DNA from: Chloroflexota bacterium
GTDB taxonomy: Bacteria > Chloroflexota > UBA6077 > JACCZL01
Direction of reading: 5' to 3'
DNA length: 16,701 nt
Assembly: GCA_020845495.1 (NCBI GenBank)
Contig: JADLFM010000055.1
Location: 1-16,701 of the forward strand
Shown: positions 6,953 through 14,398 of the stretch, in pieces
Numbering within the stretch: the first letter of the stretch is position 1
How the letters are laid out: each line of letters begins with the position of its first letter
Made by a program: the position numbers and the translations under genes
Notes under the pieces: generated by a model
The model's input: only the letters and a program-made list of their open reading frames with translations
Told to the model about the DNA's origin: nothing
The model's database searches: none

Positions 6953-7224
6953 GCCAGCCACGCCTCTTTACGCTGATCAGGTACATCGACGAGAGCGGCG
7001 TTAGCGGGACGGGCCGCGTGCTCGACGGCGTGATCTTTCACACCGGCCAGGTGGTCGTCTGCTGGCGGACCGACATCAACCCCGAGTCAGTGGGATACAG
7101 CAGCATCGCCATTTATCCCTCGTGGGAAGCCTTCCTCCAGGTCCACGTGCGCCCACATGCGGAGGGCGCGATGGAGGTCCAATTCGGGGACGATGTCGAC
7201 CGAGACAGCCCTGCTGCCCAGTAA
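6949..7224 (+). CDS. Small unknown protein coupled to the CBASS effector
   Basis: This 91-aa protein has no assigned function. Its GTG start overlaps the cap5 stop (GTGA), the same coupling used between the core CBASS genes, so it is very likely made with them. The N-terminal half has the pattern DESGVSGTGRVLDGVIF, then TGQVVVCWRTD, then SSIAIYPSWEAFLQVH. From memory this resembles a widespread family of about 80-aa proteins with a D-x-SGVSGTG-x-V-x-x-GV core, predicted as a small beta barrel-like fold with one helix. There is no signal peptide or membrane segment. The last 20 residues are acidic and probably disordered. It could be an immunity, chaperone or tuning factor, or a neutral hitch-hiker. 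The function is unknown. Confidence 0.8.
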   Translation: MSQPRLFTLIRYIDESGVSGTGRVLDGVIFHTGQVVVCWRTDINPESVGYSSIAIYPSWEAFLQVHVRPHAEGAMEVQFGDDVDRDSPAAQ

Positions 7225-7331
7225 AGCGCCTCTGTTTCCTCAGCCCTGCATCTCTCGTCCCCGCAGCGGACGCATCTCCCCCGATAAGAGCCGAGGCCGT
7301 TGAAAAACCCTCCATCAGCTACGGGCAACGC

Positions 7332-7365
7332 CCAGAGGCCCGCTCGACACGGAGCGGGCCTCTGG
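7332..7365. terminator. Bidirectional stem-loop between convergent genes
   Basis: A perfect 14-bp inverted repeat (7332-7345 with 7352-7365) encloses the 6-base loop GACACG. It lies about 108 bp after the CBASS operon and 22 bp after the convergent chemoreceptor gene, the expected place for a shared terminator. No T-tract follows directly on either strand. On the - strand five Ts occur about 25 bases farther on. Confidence 0.6.
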
Positions 7366-7386
7366 TACGTGGGGGGGGGCGCGCCC

Positions 7387-9459
7387 TCAGACCGCGCGGA
7401 GCGCACCGACCGTGGCACGGGATCCAGGCCAATCATCGGAGCGGCGACGGGCCACGACGGCTCCCGGCGTGTCCTCACATCGGAAGCGTGCCACGAGCTC
7501 CTTCAACTGCTCGGCCATGGCCGCCAGCTCCTCGGCCTGGGCACTCATCTCCTCGACTTGGGCGCTCATCTCCTCGGCGGAGGCCGAGACTTCGTCGGTT
7601 GCGGCGCTGTTCTCCTCCGAGACGGCCGCGATCGATTGGATAGCGCTCGTCATCTGGCCAGCCTGGGCCGCCATCTCTTCGGTTGCGGCCGAGCTTTCCT
7701 CGACCACGGCCGAGATGCTGCTCATCGTGTCGACAACGGTTCGCGCACCGACCGCGACCTCTTGGGCGGCGACCGCGATCCCGTTGACCTGGCCAACCGT
7801 CGCCTCGACGGCTGTGAGGATCTCCCCGAGTGACGCTCCGGCCTGGTCCGCTTTGAGGGATCCCTGCTCGACCTTCTCTGAGCCGACGGCCATCGCCGTC
7901 ACCGCGTCCTTGGTCCCGGCCTGGACCTCGCGGATCAGGTCGCTGATCGCCTTCGTCTCCCGCTGACTCCGTTCGGCCAGCTTGCGGACCTCATCGGCCA
8001 CCACCGCGAAGCCCCGCCCGTGCTCGCCAGCTCGCGCCGCCTCGATGGCCGCGTTGAGCGCCAGCAAGTTGGTCTGCTCGGCGATGTCGTCGATGGTCTC
8101 CACCACCGTGCCGATCTTCTCCCCCAGCTTGCCAAGCTCCTCCACTTTGCCGGCCGCCTCGCTGACGACGGCCTTGATCTCCTGCATCCCGGCGACCGTC
8201 TCGCGGACGGCTTTCGCGCCGTACTCGGCCGAGGTTCGGGTCTGCTGGCTGGCCGTCGCCACGGTGTGCGCGTTGCCGGCCACCTCGTCGATGCGGGCCG
8301 CCATTTTGGACGTCGTCTCGGACGCGATCTGGATCTGGCGGGCCTGGTCCTGGGCACCCTGCGCAACGTTGTCGATCACCTGGGCGAGCTGGTCAACAGC
8401 CTCGTTTGAGCTCTGGGCCGAGCGACTGGTCTCCTGGGCGCCGCTGGCGACGTTCTGGATAGCTGCCGTCACTTGCTGGACCGCAGCCGAGGTCTGGCCG
8501 CTCGCTGCCCCGAGCTGCTGGGAGGTCTCGGCCACCTCGTCTGCGGTCGACCGGACCTGGGTCACGATGCCCTGGAGGCCCGTGCGGCTCTCCTCGTAGG
8601 CGCCCATGCAGGCCACGATCTTGTTCCGGAGGGTGTTGGTCACGACCGCCAGTTGGCCCAACTCGTCCTTACCATACCCTTCGATCAACGGCGTGACCGG
8701 GGTCAGCTTGACACTGAGGTCGCCGTCTGCAACCGCCCGCAGGCCGTCGGCCAGCCAGGTGGCGCACTTGTCGGCGAGCGACGCAAGGGTTCGCTGGACC
8801 GCTCCCACCCCGTTGACAACACTGCGGGTGATGGCGAGCGCGACGCCAGCAGCGAGGATCACGGCGACGGCGGTTGTGCCGAACAGGATCACGATGGACA
8901 GGCTTGCGGCGGCCTGGGCATCCGTGACGATCTTCGTCGCTGTCGCCTCCTGGATGTCACCGATATGCTGAAGTCCCTGCATGGCCCGTGCGAAGAGCGG
9001 GCCGGCATCGTTCGCACGGTTCGCACTAGCCTCGACGTTCTTGCCCTCGTCAAACAGGGCGAGCGTCCGCTCTCTGCTCTTCAGGTAGCCCGAATACGCT
9101 TCGTTCCACGAGGCGAGCGCCGTTCGTTCCTCGGTAGAGAGGTCCGTGGCCGCGTATGCTTTCATGGCCTCGTCGATCTGCTGAATCCACTTCGTCCCAT
9201 CGGCCTTGATCTTTGCCCGGCCCTGCGGGTCGGACGTGTCATAGGCGAGCGCGCCAATCCTCAGTTCGTAAAGGCCCTGCTGAGCCTCGCCCGCCTTGAG
9301 GAGCGGCACCACCGTATCTTCGTGCAGACCCTTGAGCTCTGCCACAAACGTCGTGGTATTCCGATAGCCGATGGTCCCCACCACGACCAGCAGGAGAATG
9401 ATCGCTCCAAACGCGCTGAACAGCTTCACGCGCAAACGCATGTCGTTGAACCAGGTCAT
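7387..9459 (-). CDS. Transmembrane methyl-accepting chemotaxis protein
   Basis: This 690-aa inner-membrane chemoreceptor should relay an extracytoplasmic signal to CheA/CheW and so to the flagellar motor. It has TM1 at about 12-32, a periplasmic helical sensor of four-helix-bundle type (33-185), TM2 at about 186-211, a HAMP domain after it (about 212-285) and a long signalling coiled coil. The highly conserved hairpin tip is intact at about 456-495 ([20 protein letters not shown], then [18 protein letters not shown]). The C-terminal coiled coil is rich in Ala, Glu and Met, and the protein ends LRAV, with no CheR-docking pentapeptide. The start has a strong AGGGGGG ribosome site on the - strand. 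The ligand is unknown. No che or flagellar gene is in the window, so this is a stand-alone receptor gene. Confidence 0.95.
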   Translation of the reverse strand: MTWFNDMRLRVKLFSAFGAIILLLVVVGTIGYRNTTTFVAELKGLHEDTVVPLLKAGEAQQGLYELRIGALAYDTSDPQGRAKIKADGTKWIQQIDEAMKAYAATDLSTEERTALASWNEAYSGYLKSRERTLALFDEGKNVEASANRANDAGPLFARAMQGLQHIGDIQEATATKIVTDAQAAASLSIVILFGTTAVAVILAAGVALAITRSVVNGVGAVQRTLASLADKCATWLADGLRAVADGDLSVKLTPVTPLIEGYGKDELGQLAVVTNTLRNKIVACMGAYEESRTGLQGIVTQVRSTADEVAETSQQLGAASGQTSAAVQQVTAAIQNVASGAQETSRSAQSSNEAVDQLAQVIDNVAQGAQDQARQIQIASETTSKMAARIDEVAGNAHTVATASQQTRTSAEYGAKAVRETVAGMQEIKAVVSEAAGKVEELGKLGEKIGTVVETIDDIAEQTNLLALNAAIEAARAGEHGRGFAVVADEVRKLAERSQRETKAISDLIREVQAGTKDAVTAMAVGSEKVEQGSLKADQAGASLGEILTAVEATVGQVNGIAVAAQEVAVGARTVVDTMSSISAVVEESSAATEEMAAQAGQMTSAIQSIAAVSEENSAATDEVSASAEEMSAQVEEMSAQAEELAAMAEQLKELVARFRCEDTPGAVVARRRSDDWPGSRATVGALRAV

Positions 9460-9796
9460 TGTTCCCCCCTACCCCGACGACGGAGCAGCATCCCAACGTC
9501 GGACCGCCGAGGCCCGCAGGAGTCGTTACAGTGGGGACAACGTGAAGAAGATCTGTGGGGAGATCGGCCAGGTGACCGATATATGAACCAAGTTGAGGAT
9601 CTAATATGCTGATAACCCAGGCAGATATGATGTGTTGCACTTCTCGCGGCGGGTAAGGGAGGCTCATCGAGTCAGGTTATCCCTCGCAGGATGGGACGGA
9701 TGACTCGAACGCGAAGCCGATCCGGTTCGGCATCGTGGCTCGCACCCGCAGAGGGTCGGAAGAGCGGTCGGGGCGTGTGCCGAGTCAGCGGAAGGT
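9460..9796. other. 337-bp intergenic region, divergent, with foldable segment
   Basis: This lies between the start of the - strand chemoreceptor and the + strand small genes, so it should hold promoters for both. No convincing -35/-10 pair was found on either strand. An AT-rich patch at 9577-9630 is the likeliest promoter area. The segment 9668-9743 can fold: a 7-bp helix CGAGTCA (9668-9674) with TGACTCG (9701-9707) encloses a small ATCC/GGAT hairpin, and a long bulged hairpin follows at 9711-9743. No known riboswitch consensus was recognised. Confidence 0.5.
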
Positions 9797-10066
9797 GTGG
9801 TCATTCGCGTGCCAGTGCTGTATGACGACCAGTACCGGGGGCCACGCTGGCGCTATGGCCTTCGGCGCCAGCATCTTGTGCACTATCTGACCGGTCCAGC
9901 CAGCGACTGGATCCTGTTCTCTGAACGTCGGTCGAGCGATCCCCGCTTCCCCTTCGGGACGATCGATTTCGCCCGGGAGCTTCCAGAGCACGTCGCCCAG
10001 GCGCTCGACCTGCTGCTCGTCTCCGTTCAATGCGGCTCCCCTAGAGGTTCGCAATGCGAGACGTGA
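9797..10066 (+). CDS. Small hypothetical protein (89 aa)
   Basis: No family was recognised. The protein is rich in aromatic and charged residues near its start (YDDQYRGPRWRYGLRRQH) and has a hydrophobic C-terminal helix region (EHVAQALDLLLVSV), with no membrane segment or signal peptide. The composition looks like a real soluble protein rather than a shadow, and the opposite strand frame has none of these features. The start is uncertain: GTG at 9797 nearly touches GGAAGG (9790-9795), while GTG at 9809 has it 13 bases upstream and would give 85 aa. The 3' end overlaps the next gene by 13 bases, which supports a two-gene unit. It lies downstream of the foldable segment at 9668-9743. Confidence 0.55.
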   Translation: MVIRVPVLYDDQYRGPRWRYGLRRQHLVHYLTGPASDWILFSERRSSDPRFPFGTIDFARELPEHVAQALDLLLVSVQCGSPRGSQCET

Positions 10067-10389
10067 CCGCAATGCCGAGCTGTCACTATTGCAAGGCACT
10101 CCGGTCCGGGGCGGCGATCCTGGTCGATGGGCCGGGTGTTTCGCCGCCCTACTTCCTCTGTGACCGCTGCTGGCTGCTGCTGGTGCTGGGATTCTCCGAG
10201 GTCACGTCCGGCAGCGCACTCGATGCCTACCGAGCCGGACACGGCCTCCGTTTGTCGCTGACCGAGATCGACGAGCTCCTGTTTCAGGGCGTCATGATTG
10301 TCGAGCGCGCGCATCATCGCAGGCTACTCGCCGATGATGAAGCGCGGGCTCTTCGCGCAGACCTTGATGAGCCGCCCCTTTCACCATGA
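10054..10389 (+). CDS. Small zinc-ribbon-like hypothetical protein (111 aa)
   Basis: The protein carries two CxxC knuckles, Cys10/Cys13 and Cys36/Cys39, 22 residues apart, a spacing suited to one zinc ion in a ribbon fold. The rest is helical with no known signature; a SLTEIDELLFQGVMIVERA helix lies near residues 69-87. AGAGG (10043-10047) lies 6 bases before the ATG. A second ATG at 10072 (residue 7) would still keep all four cysteines. It overlaps the end of the upstream 89-aa gene and probably shares its transcript. The function is unknown; a nucleic-acid or protein-binding adaptor would fit, but this is only inference. It lies about 200 bp upstream of the GGDEF-EAL gene, too far to assume a common operon. 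Confidence 0.6.
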   Translation: MRDVTAMPSCHYCKALRSGAAILVDGPGVSPPYFLCDRCWLLLVLGFSEVTSGSALDAYRAGHGLRLSLTEIDELLFQGVMIVERAHHRRLLADDEARALRADLDEPPLSP

Positions 10390-10586
10390 CCAACGTCTCG
10401 TGGCGCCCTTGCTGCCTCGGTGCAGTCGGGAGGGCCCGCCCTCCGAGCGCGCGCACCACACATGAGGGAGAGCGGTACAGCTCTGACGCGGTTTGTCACT
10501 CATTGCGTCTGTGTACCGTTTGACAGTCAGCGGCGCATCATGACCTCCTCGATGGCCGTAACTATCCACCATGCGAGGACCGTTGG

Positions 10587-12995
10587 ATGGCGCTGGTCAC
10601 TGCCCCCGCTGCTCGTGGAGCCAACCGCGCCCAAGTCCTGGGGCGTTTGGCCTCGGCCGGCCTGGCGTTCGTGCTGTTGCTGCTCGCGGGCTTCGGCGGC
10701 TGGGTCGCGTTCACGACGCACCGGGTGGCGAGCGAGGTCCGTCGTTCTGCCGCCTTGAGCGACGCCTGGGATCACGCGCAACACGCGGTCACCGCCGAGG
10801 AGTCCCTTGAGCGCAAGTACCGACTTGAACCTGGTCCACAGGTCCGTGGCAGGCACCATTCAGCCGCCAGGGCACTAGAAGCGGCGCTGGATCAAGTGCG
10901 TTCATTGGATGACGGCGACGATAGCGCGCTCATCGCCGAGATGCTCACCGACCATGCGCGCTACCTCGACGCGACGGAGCGGATGTTCGCCGCCGTCGAC
11001 GACGGGGACGTGGCCCGCGTCAACGAGATCGATGAGGCTGAGGTAGACCCAATCTTCGATGCGATCGAGGAGCGGGTCAACGATCAAGCGGCCGAGCATG
11101 CGTCAGAGGCCGCTCGACACCTGGAAACCCTCGGGCAGACCGAGGGGATCGTCTATGCCGCTACCCCGATCGTCTTCGTGCTCGGCCTGATCTTGATTGG
11201 CGCGTTCTGGATGGTCCTGCGGCTGTACCAACAGCGCGTCGACCAGGCTGCCCGGCGTGAGCTGCAGCTGGTGAAGGCCAGTGCTGAGGCTGAGCAGGCC
11301 CAGGTTCGCCGCAGCGAGGAGCGGGTCCGCTCCCTCATCGCGAATGCCTCGGACGTGATCGTCATTCTCGATCCGTCGGCGACGCTGCTCTACCACAGTC
11401 CCACCGCCGAACGAGTCTGGGGTGCCGAGCCCCAGGCACTGGACGGTCGCAGCCTCCTTGGTCTGGTCCATCCAGACGACCGGGCCGCGCTGCACACGAT
11501 GGTGACCCTGGCGCTTGAGAGCCCCGGAGCCAACCGGGTGACCGAACTGCGCATGCGAGATGGTCGCGGCGAGTGGCGGGACTTCGAGGTCATCGCGACG
11601 GATCTGATCGCCGATCCGAACATCGGGGGTATCGTCGCGACCTTCCATGACATCACGGAGCGCAAGACCTTCGAGCGCGAGTTGACGCACCTGGCCTTCC
11701 ACGACGTGCTCTCAGGCCTGCCCAACCGCGCCCTGTTCCTGGACCGCCTCGAACGTGCGCTGGCGCGAGCTGAGCGGAGCCATCGTCGGGCGGCGATCCT
11801 CTTCCTGGACCTGGACAACTTCAAGGTGGTCAACGACAGCCTGGGGCACGAGGCCGGGGACCAGCTGCTGGTGGAGGTGGCGCGCCGCCTGCTGGCGGTG
11901 ACCCGTGCTGAGGACACTGTCGCACGTCTCGGTGGGGACGAGTTCACGATTCTCCTTGAGGACGTCGGCGAGCTTGAGGACGCGACGCGGATGGCGGAGC
12001 GCATCGCCCAGGCCCTGCACGACCCGATCAGCCTCGGTGGGCATCAGACCTACCCGAGTGCGAGCATTGGCATTGCCATCAGCGTGCGCGGCGACCGTGC
12101 GGACAGCCTGCTCCGGAACGCCGACCTGGCGATGTACGGCGCAAAGGCGAATGGTAAGGCACGCTTCGAGGCCTTCGACCCGAGCATGAACGCACGCGCC
12201 ATCGAGCGCCTCGAACTGGAGGCCGACTTGCGGCGTGCGCTCGACTGCGGCGAGTTCCATCTGGTGTACCAACCGATCCTGGACCTGGACACCGGGCGCG
12301 TCGGTGGGCTGGAAGCGCTGGTCCGCTGGCAGCATCCCCAGCGCGGCCTTATTTCACCAGTCCAGTTCATCCCGATCGCCGAGGAGACCGGCCTGATCAT
12401 CTCGCTCGGGCAATGGGTGCTTGAGGAAGCGTGCCGCCAGGCGCGGGCATGGCAGCGCCTGGCTCCGACGGAGCCGCCCCTCCAGATGAGCGTCAACCTC
12501 TCAGCACGACAGTTTCAGCAGCCCGACCTGATCGCGCAGGTAACCGCGACACTCGCCGCGTGTGATCTGGACCCGCGCTCATTGAAGCTGGAGATCACCG
12601 AGAGTGCGGTCATGCAGGATCCAGACAGGGCTGCAGCCACGATGCGCGAGCTGAAGGCACTCGGGGTCCAGTTGGCACTCGACGACTTCGGGACCGGCTA
12701 CTCCTCGCTCAGCTATTTGAAACGTTTCCCCCTCGACACGCTCAAGATCGACCGCTCGTTCGTCGACGGGCTGGGACAGGATGCCAACGACAGCGCGATC
12801 GTGCGCAGCATCGTTGCCCTGGCCAAGACCTTGAGCCTGACGATCACCGGCGAGGGGGTCGAGACGATGGAGCAGCTTGAGGAGTTGAAGGCGCTCGGTT
12901 GCACGACGGGCCAGGGGTACTATTTCGATAAGCCGCTCCCCGCCGCCGACGTGAGCGCGCTCCTGGGCCGGGTCAGCGACGAGCGGGCGGCCTGA
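10587..12995 (+). CDS. Membrane PAS-GGDEF-EAL c-di-GMP enzyme
   Basis: This 802-aa protein is built to both make and break cyclic di-GMP. TM1 (about 21-43) and TM2 (about 188-213) flank a helical extracytoplasmic sensor. A PAS domain (about 245-358) ends in the usual DITERK. The diguanylate cyclase has an intact GGDEF at 449-453, and RAED at 440-443 lies five residues upstream as an inhibitory I-site. The phosphodiesterase has EAL at 576-578 and the other conserved pieces: KLEITES, LDDFGTGYSS, LKIDRSFV and GEGVET. Both halves therefore look catalytically competent, and the net direction cannot be told. The ATG at 10587 lacks a clear ribosome site; it is kept because TM1 starts soon after it. 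The output probably controls attachment or motility. Confidence 0.95.
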   Translation: MALVTAPAARGANRAQVLGRLASAGLAFVLLLLAGFGGWVAFTTHRVASEVRRSAALSDAWDHAQHAVTAEESLERKYRLEPGPQVRGRHHSAARALEAALDQVRSLDDGDDSALIAEMLTDHARYLDATERMFAAVDDGDVARVNEIDEAEVDPIFDAIEERVNDQAAEHASEAARHLETLGQTEGIVYAATPIVFVLGLILIGAFWMVLRLYQQRVDQAARRELQLVKASAEAEQAQVRRSEERVRSLIANASDVIVILDPSATLLYHSPTAERVWGAEPQALDGRSLLGLVHPDDRAALHTMVTLALESPGANRVTELRMRDGRGEWRDFEVIATDLIADPNIGGIVATFHDITERKTFERELTHLAFHDVLSGLPNRALFLDRLERALARAERSHRRAAILFLDLDNFKVVNDSLGHEAGDQLLVEVARRLLAVTRAEDTVARLGGDEFTILLEDVGELEDATRMAERIAQALHDPISLGGHQTYPSASIGIAISVRGDRADSLLRNADLAMYGAKANGKARFEAFDPSMNARAIERLELEADLRRALDCGEFHLVYQPILDLDTGRVGGLEALVRWQHPQRGLISPVQFIPIAEETGLIISLGQWVLEEACRQARAWQRLAPTEPPLQMSVNLSARQFQQPDLIAQVTATLAACDLDPRSLKLEITESAVMQDPDRAAATMRELKALGVQLALDDFGTGYSSLSYLKRFPLDTLKIDRSFVDGLGQDANDSAIVRSIVALAKTLSLTITGEGVETMEQLEELKALGCTTGQGYYFDKPLPAADVSALLGRVSDERAA

Positions 12996-13135
12996 CCCGA
13001 GCGCTCCTTGGAGTGAGCATCGGCCCGGGCCCTCGGTCGGCCGTGCGGGAGGTCCACTGCATACGTGGCGCCCGCCATGCTACACGAGGGACGCGTCCCG
13101 AGAGTATCGTGACCGACACGGGGCACCTTGGGGAC

Positions 13136-13164
13136 TTGCCAGAAGACCACGGCACTGCTACGCT
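13136..13164 (+). promoter_or_regulatory. Candidate promoter of the tyrosine recombinase
   Basis: TTGCCA (13136-13141), 17 bases, then TACGCT (13159-13164). Predicted transcription would begin near 13171, so the hairpin at 13183-13202 would lie in the leader. The match is moderate. Confidence 0.3.
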
Positions 13165-13182
13165 GGGGATACCAGGTTACAT

Positions 13183-13202
13183 CACAGAAGGCCCCTTCTG
13201 TG
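13183..13202 (+). repeat. 8-bp perfect hairpin before the recombinase gene
   Basis: CACAGAAG (13183-13190) and CTTCTGTG (13195-13202) are separated by GCCC, 16 bp before the recombinase ATG. It could be a leader hairpin masking translation, a protein-binding site, or a weak terminator for the upstream GGDEF-EAL gene; there is no T-tract. Confidence 0.45.
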
Positions 13203-13218
13203 TAGAGAATCGGTCCCT

Positions 13219-14370
13219 ATGCCCAGACGTCGCTCGATCGCTTCAACTGAGACCAGCACTCCGCATCTCGCGGAATTCACTTCACGAAAGGTGGAGGGCT
13301 CCGTCGTGCCCTTCGCCGGGGCTGCTCCGGACACCGTCGAGAGCCTGTCGGCCTGGGTCACCCGCTACCTGACCCTGGCGGTCGTCGGGGTCAGATCCGA
13401 AGAGGTCGCCGATAAGATCGCACTCCACCTCGAGCGCTTCGGTACCTTCTATAAGGAAGCCTACGGCCACGACCGAATACGAAACATCCTCAAACGCGAC
13501 GCCCTGGCCTGGCAACGGGCGCTGTCTGATCAGGGACTGGCGCCGGCGACGGTCAACAATCACCTGGCGTCGCTCTCGGGCTTCACGACCTGGGTGCATG
13601 CTCAGGCCCCGCACCTGTTTGCCGTCGGCGACCCGGCCAAGGGCATCAGCGAGCTGGGGCTGCCGCCGCTGGAGCCGCGAACCCTCTCGCCCGAACAGGT
13701 CAGATCGCTGAAGAGTGTCTGCGATCGCCTCGAGCGGTTCCATCAGCTCCGAGGCCGCCGCTGGAATAGAACGCCCGAGCAGATCCGAGTCCGGGCCACG
13801 GGTCGCCCGCTGCGGGATCGGGCGATCGTCTACGTCCTGCTCTCAACCGGGCTGCGTCGTGAGGAACTGGTGAACGTTGATCTGGACCAGGTACGTCCAC
13901 AGACGCCCGCCGATTTGCGGCGTGCACGGCAAGGACGGATCGCCCGCGTTCAGGGCAAGGGCAAGACCGAGCGGACGGTCTTCTTGTCGGCCGATGCCAG
14001 AGCTGCGCTGGCCGACTATTTGGAGAAGGAACGGCCCCGCGATGACGGTGAGCAGACGGTCGCCCTATTCTTGAGTGCCGCGAGTCTGCCGACTCGGAGC
14101 TCAGATGGGCGGTTGTCGTCCAGGGCCATCAATCTGCTGCTGGAGCAGATCGGCCGCTGGCACGATGCCGAACTGCCCGACGCTCGACGTCGGATCTCGC
14201 CGCTGCGGCCCCACGACCTGCGCCACACGTTCGCGTTCCACCTGGCTCAGGTGACGGGTGCCGACGCCTATGAGCTGGAGCGCCGCCTCGGTCACCGCTC
14301 GCAGCGCTACATCCAGCGCTACACCAACCCGCCCGAGGCCGTTGCCGCCAGCTACGTCGAGGAGTTCTGA
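13219..14370 (+). CDS. Tyrosine recombinase/integrase (complete)
   Basis: This 383-aa site-specific recombinase cuts and rejoins DNA through a covalent phosphotyrosine. The N-terminal SAM-like core-binding domain (about 45-165) includes the typical QGLAPATVNNHLASLSGF. The catalytic domain follows. The catalytic set is complete: Arg213 in STGLRREEL, a Lys in the GKGKTERTV beta-hairpin, His332 and Arg335 in PHDLRHT, His359 in LGHRS, and the nucleophile Tyr368, nine residues after His359 as in the family. The first 40 residues are low in structure and their start is uncertain, because no clear ribosome site precedes the ATG. The gene is followed 28 bp later by an IS1182-type transposase on the same strand. 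It could integrate a mobile element or serve as that element's resolvase; no attachment site is identified. Confidence 0.92.
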   Translation: MPRRRSIASTETSTPHLAEFTSRKVEGSVVPFAGAAPDTVESLSAWVTRYLTLAVVGVRSEEVADKIALHLERFGTFYKEAYGHDRIRNILKRDALAWQRALSDQGLAPATVNNHLASLSGFTTWVHAQAPHLFAVGDPAKGISELGLPPLEPRTLSPEQVRSLKSVCDRLERFHQLRGRRWNRTPEQIRVRATGRPLRDRAIVYVLLSTGLRREELVNVDLDQVRPQTPADLRRARQGRIARVQGKGKTERTVFLSADARAALADYLEKERPRDDGEQTVALFLSAASLPTRSSDGRLSSRAINLLLEQIGRWHDAELPDARRRISPLRPHDLRHTFAFHLAQVTGADAYELERRLGHRSQRYIQRYTNPPEAVAASYVEEF

Positions 14371-14384
14371 CCGGAGTTGCCTAC

Positions 14385-14391
14385 GAGGGGG
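14385..14391 (+). promoter_or_regulatory. Shine-Dalgarno fixing the transposase start
   Basis: GAGGGGG lies 7 bases before the tandem ATG ATG at 14399. It supports this start over the in-frame ATG at 14258, which overlaps the recombinase gene. Confidence 0.6.
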
Positions 14392-14398
14392 TCAGACC

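Larger units (their letters stand above)
2471..7224 (+). other. Type II CBASS operon with HNH-SAVED effector plus extra small gene
   Basis: Five genes run in one direction: CD-NTase, Cap2 (E2-E1), Cap3 (JAMM), Cap5 (HNH-SAVED) and a 91-aa unknown. The first gap is 5 bases. The next three junctions are 4-base GTGA, ATGA and GTGA overlaps. CD-NTase plus Cap2 and Cap3 defines type II CBASS, and the SAVED-nuclease is its death effector. The operon is closed by the stem at 7332-7365. Confidence 0.93.

Noticed and set aside
7299..7308. GTTGAAAAAC as an IS terminal remnant
   Set aside because: It resembles some insertion-sequence ends, but there is no partner repeat, transposase fragment or target duplication nearby.
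8473..9612. Long + strand frame (379 codons) opposite the chemoreceptor
   Set aside because: It mirrors the chemoreceptor coding sequence, has no domain, and the - strand frame has all receptor hallmarks.
9668..9743. c-di-GMP riboswitch or tRNA in the chemoreceptor upstream region
   Set aside because: GCGAAGCC and GGTTCGGCATC superficially recall a GEMM or T-arm piece, but the conserved GEMM core and a cloverleaf with acceptor stem are absent.
9785..10099. - strand frame of 104 codons opposite the two small genes
   Set aside because: It has no ribosome site or recognisable pattern. The + strand frames have a better composition, a ribosome site and an overlap arrangement.
10520..10525. TTGACA as a -35 box for the GGDEF-EAL gene
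   Set aside because: The hexamer is perfect, but no -10-like sequence occurs 16-18 bases downstream.
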